From JAVBMJ01 sp031552535 (GTDB lineage: Bacteria; Bacteroidota; Bacteroidia; Bacteroidales; Rikenellaceae), in NCBI GenBank assembly GCA_031552535.1, contig JAVBMJ010000011.1:7593-71592 (forward strand): DNA of 64,000 nt. The letters run 5' to 3'. The notes under the pieces are model-generated. The model did not search any database, was not told the origin of the DNA, and was given only the letters and a program-made list of their open reading frames with translations. This document shows, in pieces, positions 58,456 through 64,000 of this stretch (position 1 is its first letter; each line of letters starts with the position of its first letter). A program made the position numbers and the translations under genes.

Positions 58456-58911
58456 ATGAAAAACATCATTAAGCCGATTCTGGCATCGTTCATGGTAATG
58501 GTGGCGGCAATAGCGACAGCTCAGCCTCCTATGGGAGGAGACGGACACATGAGTGGCAAACACGGAGGCGATCCTGAAGTCATGGCGCAACGCATGACAG
58601 GGAAGATGACCTCGGATCTGGGGCTCAATGCCGACCAACAGGCTAAAGTTAAAGCTGCCAATCTCGACTTCGTAAAAAAAATGCAGGCCATCCGCAACGA
58701 TGCCAGCCTGGACCGCCAGGGTAAAATAGATGCGATGAAGAAACTCGGAGCAGACCGTAACCAGGCTATGAAAGGTGTACTGACAGCCGAACAGTACAAA
58801 AAAATGGAGGAACTCCAGGCTGCCCGCGCCGAGAAAATGAAACAGGATGGCAGGAAAGGCAAGGCAGGCAAGCAGAAACAATCATGCGACCAGTCCCCGG
58901 CTACAGAATAA
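58456..58911 (+). CDS. Periplasmic Spy/CpxP-like helical protein
   Basis: The 151-residue protein has a signal peptide (cleavage near ATAQP). The mature part is helical: MAQRMTGKMTSDLGLNADQ, a V-K-x-A-N-x-x-F helix, then LTAEQYKKMEELQ, the LTxEQ-type motif of LTXXQ/DUF4890 proteins. It ends in a Lys-rich tail. Such proteins act as periplasmic chaperones or envelope-stress sensors, by analogy with Spy and CpxP. The function here is inferred. A strong hairpin follows at 58978-59039. Confidence 0.8.
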   Translation: MKNIIKPILASFMVMVAAIATAQPPMGGDGHMSGKHGGDPEVMAQRMTGKMTSDLGLNADQQAKVKAANLDFVKKMQAIRNDASLDRQGKIDAMKKLGADRNQAMKGVLTAEQYKKMEELQAARAEKMKQDGRKGKAGKQKQSCDQSPATE

Positions 58912-58977
58912 CGAGCGTAGCGTAGCGGCAACCCCGCCGGATACTACGGCTCGTAGTACCCCGATACAGGGGGCATG

Positions 58978-59039
58978 CCCGATAATGAAATACCCCCGGA
59001 AAGCTGGACAAAACTTTCCGGGGGTATTTCATTATCGGG
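58978..59039 (+). terminator. 26-bp-arm hairpin after the Spy-like gene
   Basis: Perfect 26-bp arms (58978-59003 and 59014-59039) enclose a 10-nt loop, with GGGGGT/ACCCCC inside the stem. No T-run follows on either strand. It is longer than needed for termination. Confidence 0.75.
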
Positions 59040-59110
59040 AAATAGTCATCCCCCAATGCAACATTACTTACACAGAACGCATCTTACTCCGTAAATAACC
59101 TACATCAGGA

Positions 59111-59617
59111 ATGAGATCATTATCTAAACTGTTCGCACTGTTGGTGCTGGCTGTATGGGCCGACGGCTGCACGACGGGGGATGAGTACCGGGATACTGTT
59201 CCGGTATATCTCACGGGTATCGAGGCGTTTAATATTAATAACGAGGGAGCGGTCCCGATAGTCACCGATCTACCGGTCAGGAAAGAGGCTTACATGATAG
59301 GCGTAAAATTCTTCCTCGACGATTCAAGACCCGGAGGCGACCAGTATGTGACCCCCGCAGAGAGGGACAGCTATAACGACAGGGTGGGAAACTCATATCA
59401 GACGCGGATATATTGCAATACCGCATTCGACGACAAAAATCCTGCGGGCAGTAACATCTCGCAATATTTCAAAAGCATCAAATACATTCCTGGCAATCTC
59501 GACCAGGGATTTGTGTTGCTTGCCACGCCGCAAAGCGGGCAGCACTCCTTCAAGGTGGTATATTATTCCGACGGGCAGATGTACTCGTACGATACGGATA
59601 TGGTCGAACTGTATTGA
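59111..59617 (+). CDS. Lipoprotein of unknown function (DUF5034-like)
   Basis: The 168-residue protein has a lipoprotein signal with the Cys at about residue 20 (VWADGC, a poor lipobox). The mature part is beta-rich, with VYLTGIEAFNINNEG and a C-terminal HSFKVVYYSDGQMYSYDT. It resembles small Bacteroidetes lipoproteins grouped as DUF5034, though I am not certain. Its stop (59615-59617) is 15 bp before the chosen start of the outer-membrane protein, suggesting an operon and perhaps a complex at the outer membrane. Confidence 0.65.
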   Translation: MRSLSKLFALLVLAVWADGCTTGDEYRDTVPVYLTGIEAFNINNEGAVPIVTDLPVRKEAYMIGVKFFLDDSRPGGDQYVTPAERDSYNDRVGNSYQTRIYCNTAFDDKNPAGSNISQYFKSIKYIPGNLDQGFVLLATPQSGQHSFKVVYYSDGQMYSYDTDMVELY

Positions 59618-59631
59618 TTACCCGTTGCGAG

Positions 59632-60501
59632 ATGAAGAGATTATTTATTACTATGGCCTTCGTGGTTTCGTGCGTATTTACAGTTGAATCGCAGAGTAGT
59701 ATTTCATTTACCGATTCACCTTTGATGCAGGCCAGGCCGGTGGTGCAGAGTGTGCCGTCGAACGATACGGCCAGGTCCCAACGTTGGAGGATTCCGTGGG
59801 CCGATGTGCAGGTCGTACAGTATGTGGCGTTGAACGACTGGAGTAATTCCGATTTTATCAACAACCACATGCACAGCCCGTCGGGCACCGGGATCCGCGG
59901 TTCGTTCAACTGGCGGCTGTCGCGTCCCGTGGGCGTCTTTGCCGATATGGGTGTGAGTTTCCATAATGCACCACGTTACAACCAAACTTCCCCGGGTGAG
60001 ATCATACCCTTAGATGCGGATACACGTCATTTCATCGTCGAAGACCGTAGCCGCGGCGGTTACAACGGCGCCGGAGCCAATCTGAAGATGACTTTCGGTC
60101 TCTTCAGCCAGATCAACCTCAGCGGATCGGATGACGGCAGATGGACATTGCTTCCATACCTGGGGGTGGGGTTCACCACGATAAACGCTCCGTCGTACGA
60201 CTATGTGACCAAGGAGGAGGGGACGAACAACTACTACAACACATGGTGTTCGTGGCTTGGCGATGATCCGTATGAGTACGAATCTACGCTCGGCTGCCTG
60301 AATGCACGCATAAATCTGACATACAAAATAAGACACCGCTTCAGGATTTTACTGGGAGTGGAGTACACGCTGCTGTACAATGGCGTGGATTTCTATGCCC
60401 GATACTCCAATTATTTCAACGGCCGGGTGGTAAGGGAGTTTCATCAGGCTGGCAATAACGTCGGCCTGTTAGGATTTTCGCTCGGTATGTCATTCCGGTA
60501 G
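59632..60501 (+). CDS. Outer-membrane beta-barrel-like protein
   Basis: With the start at 59632 (MKRLFITMAFVVSCVF) the product has 289 residues and a signal peptide. The rest alternates aromatic and polar residues as in outer-membrane strands: WRLSRPVGVFADMGVSF, WTLLPYLGVGFTTI, FRILLGVEYTLLYNGV, ending VGLLGFSLGMSFR with a C-terminal Phe-Arg. A barrel of roughly 8-12 strands is plausible. No precise family is recognised. It is coupled to the preceding lipoprotein gene. Confidence 0.75.
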   Translation: MKRLFITMAFVVSCVFTVESQSSISFTDSPLMQARPVVQSVPSNDTARSQRWRIPWADVQVVQYVALNDWSNSDFINNHMHSPSGTGIRGSFNWRLSRPVGVFADMGVSFHNAPRYNQTSPGEIIPLDADTRHFIVEDRSRGGYNGAGANLKMTFGLFSQINLSGSDDGRWTLLPYLGVGFTTINAPSYDYVTKEEGTNNYYNTWCSWLGDDPYEYESTLGCLNARINLTYKIRHRFRILLGVEYTLLYNGVDFYARYSNYFNGRVVREFHQAGNNVGLLGFSLGMSFR

Positions 60502-60919
60502 GACAGACCACTCGAACTACGGGCGCCGTCATGCCCGTCCCCGCGTCGACGCAGGGGCGGGCATTGTATTTGCTATGCAACCTGTAATAAAACATGGGGT
60601 CAATGTAAAAACCGGGTGGAGGAGAAAAATATGGCCGAGGCTATTCTTTGTATCTTCTGGGTATATTTTTTCGCCAATTTAACTTCGTTTTCCTCCTTGC
60701 GGCTCGGCATAGCTCAAGTAAACCTGGCTCTGCCCTCGTTGTTGTGTCGGTTGTAGGGGGATATCGGGAATATGTCCCAAAAACAGGCGAAAAAAATGCC
60801 GGAAAGAGCGAGAGAAAAATTTCAAAACAAGCTCTTAGAAACTGTATTTCCGCCTTTCCGGTAATAACCCGGATTTTTTAGTATCTTCGCGCTCCACAAT
60901 ACCCGTAAAAAACAGGAAT
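60502..60919. other. Intergenic region with terminator and degenerate repeat
   Basis: The 418-bp gap starts with a G+C-rich terminator stem (60531-60564). From about 60606 to 60845 is a degenerate repeat: nested inverted segments (GAGGAGAAAA with TTTTCCTCC; GGCCGAG with CTCGGC), then ATATCGGGAATATG, GAGCGAGAGAAAA and a CTCTTAGAAACTG end shared with the 36430-36568 element. A promoter box TATCTTCG (60882-60889) precedes the acyltransferase. An open frame crosses the repeat but has no gene-like features. Confidence 0.55.
60531..60564 (+). terminator. Terminator after the outer-membrane protein gene
   Basis: ATGCCCGTCCCC pairs with GGGGCGGGCAT with a single bulged base. It lies 30 bp after the stop codon. 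The T-run is weak (TGTATTTG). Confidence 0.6.
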
Positions 60920-61831
60920 ATGAATAAACCATTGACTTTCAATTACTGGAAACGAAAAATAAGCGACCGTTACGATGGCTGGCGTGTTACGAAAGTCGAT
61001 ACCCTGTTTTCTGTCATTCCGCATATACTCCGTACACGTCTCGACTCGCAGGTTTATTACGAAGAAAAGGTGCCTATAGACGAGATAGAAGGGTTTATAC
61101 GCAAGCATAAAGCCGATATGCCGGGACTCTCGGTCATGCACATCATAATAGCGGCACTTGTGCGTGTATTTTCGCAACGTCCGCGGCTCAACCGCTTTGT
61201 GGTGCATAATAAAATATACGCCCGCAACAGCCTCAGCGTATGCCTTACGGCAAAACGTTCGCTGACCGAAGACGGAGACGAGGCTGTGGTTAAATTGGAT
61301 TTCGACCCCTCGTACACCCTGGACGACGTGGTCCGCAAGGTTCATGACGAATTTGAGAAATGCCTGCCGCAGGGACAACAAAACAATACCGACTCTACGG
61401 CCAGATTCCTGAGTAACCTGCCTCAGTTGGTGTTGAGGATTGCAATAGGGGCACTCAGGGTTATGGATAAATTCGGATGGCTGCCTAAATCCATCCACGA
61501 TGCAAGTCCGTGGCACTGTTCACTGTACCTGACCAACATGGGGTCTTTGGGAGCCGAGTCGGTATATCACCATCTGTACGAATTCGGGACCTGCAGCCTG
61601 TTTATCTCGATGGGTAAAAAGAGTTACAGCCACATTCCGGATGAAGATGGCAATATGGTAAAACATAAAAGCATCCTGTTGCGATGCGTGATCGACGAAC
61701 GCATTTGTGACGGCTATTATTACGCAAGTTCCATGCGGCTGTTGGGAACGCTGCTTTCCCGCCCGGGCCAATTACTCATCCCCCCCTCCGAAGTGGTACT
61801 CGACGACGGCGTAGACCGGAAGAGAATATAG
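60920..61831 (+). CDS. Stand-alone E2-like (CAT-fold) acyltransferase with altered catalytic motif
   Basis: The 303-residue protein is a single 2-oxoacid dehydrogenase acyltransferase/CAT-fold domain without lipoyl or E3-binding domains. SVMHIIIAALVRVF and LYLTNMGSLGAESVYHHL are recognisable core strands, the latter matching the S-N-x-G region. In the catalytic motif, D-H-R-x-x-D-G of E2 enzymes is DERICDG here: the Asp-Gly remain, but the His is Glu. Normal CoA-acyl transfer is therefore unlikely, or uses another base. The start follows a TATCTTCG box by 30 bp. Substrate is unknown. Confidence 0.82.
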   Translation: MNKPLTFNYWKRKISDRYDGWRVTKVDTLFSVIPHILRTRLDSQVYYEEKVPIDEIEGFIRKHKADMPGLSVMHIIIAALVRVFSQRPRLNRFVVHNKIYARNSLSVCLTAKRSLTEDGDEAVVKLDFDPSYTLDDVVRKVHDEFEKCLPQGQQNNTDSTARFLSNLPQLVLRIAIGALRVMDKFGWLPKSIHDASPWHCSLYLTNMGSLGAESVYHHLYEFGTCSLFISMGKKSYSHIPDEDGNMVKHKSILLRCVIDERICDGYYYASSMRLLGTLLSRPGQLLIPPSEVVLDDGVDRKRI

Positions 61832-61977
61832 CGACAGGGCGTTTGCAGGGGTGGTGCCGTGGGAAATTGATATTCGTTCCATGAAAAAGCAGCCCCGGCT
61901 CAGAGCCTGCCTGATAAACCATTTAATTTTCATACGGAAATCAGACAAACTCCCGGTCTTATTCAGACGTTTTGTTG

Positions 61978-61985
61978 TATCTTTG
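61978..61985 (+). promoter_or_regulatory. -7 box (TATCTTTG) for the S41 protease gene
   Basis: TATCTTTG lies 21 bp before the ATG at 62007. Longer frames starting at 61851 run through this promoter and lack a signal peptide at their N terminus. Confidence 0.6.
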
Positions 61986-62006
61986 CCTGGAATCAATCGC
62001 AATGAG

Positions 62007-63455
62007 ATGCAGAGAGTATTGAGTTTTATCACAATAGCGCTTTTTGTTGCGTTATTATGCGGCTGCCCAAAATCTGATGGAGGCAATCCGGCTGGAGGCG
62101 ATGCCAACGAATGGATATTGTCTAACATGCGTAACGACTACCTTTGGTTCGATGAGATTCCCGCTTCTCCGTCGATGAAGGCAGAATGGGACGATTTTTT
62201 CGTTTCGTTATTGAGCGGCAAAGACGGCAAAAATTATTCAGGGGGCCATTACTATTACTCATATATCGAACGCGAGACCGCCACCAAATCGCCCGTGGCA
62301 CTTCTTTCCGGCAGCGATGGGTTCGGCTTCGAATTTTACGGGCAGCAGGTTAACCAGAACGGATCGACTTATGTCTACGCACGGGTATATTACGTGGCCA
62401 AGGATTCTCCGGCATACAAGGCTGGTATCAGGCGCGGCGACTGGATCGGCAAGGTCAACAACGAAATGCTTACCCTCACCACATGGGAAAAAGGGACGAA
62501 GTTGCTTTCGGGACAGAATGTGAAATTGACAAGGTACTATTTCAGCAGGTCTGTTCCTGGAATTACGATAACCGAGCGCGATGAGGTCACCCTGTCGTCG
62601 GGGCCTGTGGTCGACAACCCCGTATTTTTCAAAACCATCTTTACCGCGGGGGCAAAAAGGATAGGCTATCTGGTGTACAATGGTTTTATTGCGGGACCCA
62701 CGGATACCGACCACGCTTATGACGACGAGCTGAAACAGGCGTTTAAAGATTTCAAGGCGCAAAATATAAACGACCTGGTTGTTGACCTGCGCTATAATCC
62801 CGGAGGCAGGATAACTTCGTGCGCGCTGCTGTCAAGCATGATCGTAGGTAGCGGAGTCTCGGCACAGCCGACAGTGTTTGCCAGGATGAAGTATAATTCC
62901 AAGAATTCTACGCTGGTCATGAACTACCTGAAAGAGAACGAAATGTCGGGTCTTAATTACGGCAGTGCCTCGGGTGTCCAACTCGGGCTGACAAGGGTAT
63001 ATGTACTTGCATCAAGTGGTTCCGCATCGGCCAGCGAGTTGTTGATAAACTCGTTGCGCGGGATAGACGGCTTTACCGTTTATCACATAGGCGATGTGAC
63101 CGAAGGAAAGAATGTCGGGTCGGATGTTTACCGGACCACAAAAGGCGGATATAAGTATACGATGCATCCAATCCTGTTTACAATAGCCAATGCCAAAGAT
63201 TTTTCGGACTATTCGGCCGGGTTCACCCCCTCATCGACAATTATCGAGGAGTCGTCGGTAGAACAATGGAAAGAACTGGGCGAACCGTCGGAATTGTTGT
63301 TGGCCGAAGCTGTAAGACATATAACGACGGGTTCGTTCTCAGCAGTGTCGGCGGACGCAAAGACAAAAAGCGCGTCGTTGCCAAAACCCGGGATAGTTGG
63401 CAGTTCACTCGACCGCAAGCGCGGCGGGGCGGTGAACAGGGTGATAGAGAATTAA
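62007..63455 (+). CDS. S41 family (C-terminal processing) peptidase lipoprotein
   Basis: The start at 62007 (MQRVLSFITIALFVALLCGC) gives a clean lipoprotein signal and 482 residues. The open frame extends 52 codons further upstream across the promoter. A helical N-terminal segment, a PDZ-like domain (about 110-200, YVAKDSPAYKAGIRRGDWI) and the catalytic S41 domain follow. The domain has DLVVDLRYNPGGRI and the nucleophile motif VLASSGSASASELL. The Lys of the usual Ser-Lys dyad is not obvious. This 'lipoprotein S41' type is common in Bacteroidetes and may degrade periplasmic or outer-membrane proteins. Confidence 0.9.
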   Translation: MQRVLSFITIALFVALLCGCPKSDGGNPAGGDANEWILSNMRNDYLWFDEIPASPSMKAEWDDFFVSLLSGKDGKNYSGGHYYYSYIERETATKSPVALLSGSDGFGFEFYGQQVNQNGSTYVYARVYYVAKDSPAYKAGIRRGDWIGKVNNEMLTLTTWEKGTKLLSGQNVKLTRYYFSRSVPGITITERDEVTLSSGPVVDNPVFFKTIFTAGAKRIGYLVYNGFIAGPTDTDHAYDDELKQAFKDFKAQNINDLVVDLRYNPGGRITSCALLSSMIVGSGVSAQPTVFARMKYNSKNSTLVMNYLKENEMSGLNYGSASGVQLGLTRVYVLASSGSASASELLINSLRGIDGFTVYHIGDVTEGKNVGSDVYRTTKGGYKYTMHPILFTIANAKDFSDYSAGFTPSSTIIEESSVEQWKELGEPSELLLAEAVRHITTGSFSAVSADAKTKSASLPKPGIVGSSLDRKRGGAVNRVIEN

Positions 63456-63499
63456 CATACGCGTTAAGGCGTGTTAACACTAATGGAGAAGGGTCAGGT

Positions 63500-63826
63500 A
63501 TGGATAAGTTGACGTTTTCGCTCATAGTAGGGGTTATCGCAGGGATTATCGTTATTTTTCCGATGATTGCACGTAAGATGCCGGCGTCGGCATGCATATC
63601 GGCATTTTTGCAATATCTGTTTTTGGCTGTCATAATTCTCTACATAGATCTTCCGCGTTTGCCGTGGTGGACCGAAGGGGGTGTTATTTGTTTTGCAATG
63701 GCGTTGCCCGTAGTCCTGGTCGTTTCGGGCAAGGACCGCAAAGCGGCTCCCGTCATTCTGTTCAATGCGCTGTTTATCGGGACGCTGATATCGCTTGCCG
63801 GGCACTATATAAGGATAGTCGGATGA
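63500..63826 (+). CDS. Small integral membrane protein
   Basis: With the start at 63500 (MDKLTFSLIVGVIAG) the product is 108 residues with three to four hydrophobic helices. I do not recognise a family. The larger frame beginning at 63266 overlaps the S41 gene in another frame and is not convincing. It begins 44 bp after the S41 stop on the same strand and may be co-transcribed. Confidence 0.65.
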   Translation: MDKLTFSLIVGVIAGIIVIFPMIARKMPASACISAFLQYLFLAVIILYIDLPRLPWWTEGGVICFAMALPVVLVVSGKDRKAAPVILFNALFIGTLISLAGHYIRIVG

Positions 63827-64000
63827 AAGCAGACTCTCAGTGTAACTTTTCAGCCTGTGAGTGCGTCTAACGGTTAGTATGGTTGTATCGCCGGAAAGTC
63901 AGGGAATCGACGGGCGGGCGGTATAGTTTGTGGGGGGGGTGTAGTTTGACGACCCGCGGACCGACGGAATTTTTGAATTAGTGGAGTTTGCGGCGATTGC
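63827..64000. other. Unassigned end of window
   Basis: These 174 bp contain AGACTCTCAGTG near the start, a G8 tract at 63932-63939 and repeated GTTTG/GTAGTTT words. I see no complete gene or RNA. The sequence may be the edge of another repeat or of a gene continuing outside the window. Confidence 0.4.

Noticed and set aside
63266..63826. 186-residue start for the last gene
   Set aside because: The first 78 codons overlap the S41 gene in another frame and have low-quality composition; the membrane protein proper starts at 63500.

Overview
The window looks like a chromosomal segment of a Bacteroidetes bacterium, most probably an Alistipes-like (Rikenellaceae) gut anaerobe. The evidence is a recurrent Bacteroidetes-type promoter (-7 box TAnnTTTG, sometimes with TTG or TTTG 18-20 bp upstream), few Shine-Dalgarno sequences, many ATGA start/stop overlaps, and typical families: Bat aerotolerance proteins, a fimbrillin-like lipoprotein, an LruC lipoprotein, a BACON-M64 lipoprotein, a Ser-type sulfatase with its maturase, and HydF. 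I found no rRNA, tRNA, CRISPR array, prophage or intact insertion sequence.

Layout. 1-7.2 kb: end of a phosphohexosamine mutase, an M20 dipeptidase, a secreted protein with a BamE-like tail, CutC, an AraC regulator and an LruC lipoprotein. 7.7-16.1 kb: HydF, HemW, a DUF2023-flavodoxin pair, a beta-eliminating lyase whose active-site residues fit tyrosine phenol-lyase, peptidase E, YraN, and a Crp/Fnr regulator overlapping WaaA. 16.3-21.4 kb: a fimbrillin-like lipoprotein behind a small, apparently frameshifted ORF, then UvrD/PcrA, KdsB and a cold-shock protein. 21.5-25.1 kb: a ferredoxin-PAS protein and a SpoIIE phosphatase, both of hydrogenase-associated type, with an M64 peptidase between them. 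25.2-30.1 kb (minus): batD-batE-recR-pnuC-nadR. 30.5-36.4 kb: class I fumarase diverging from class II aldolase, then a sulfatase/maturase pair. 36.8-38.9 kb: Crp/Fnr-thiM-thiE. 39.1-45.1 kb: moxR, a DUF58 gene, a membrane protein, batC, batA, batB. 45.2-54.6 kb (minus): a PF10136 membrane protein, a small protein, and a likely cell-wall recycling operon (glmS, namZ, GH20 hexosaminidase, serine hydrolase). 54.7-63.8 kb: MazG, gamma carbonic anhydrase, a LytS/LytTR pair, a Spy-like protein, a lipoprotein/outer-membrane pair, an E2-like acyltransferase whose catalytic His is replaced, an S41 protease and a small membrane protein.

How genes work together. Lipopolysaccharide core: waaA and kdsB. 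NAD salvage: pnuC-nadR. Thiamine salvage: thiM-thiE. Muropeptide breakdown and amino-sugar supply: namZ, GH20, serine hydrolase, glmS. Aerotolerance: Bat genes split over two loci. Hydrogenase maturation or regulation: hydF and the 21.5-25.1 kb genes, although no hydrogenase catalytic subunit lies in the window.

The least explained structure is intergenic. A family of 140-170 bp elements with TTAGAAACTGTTT-type ends appears several times. Several unique, long, near-perfect hairpins also occur. A 261-bp palindrome between the sulfatase and its maturase has compensatory changes between its arms, the best sign here of a selected nucleic-acid structure.
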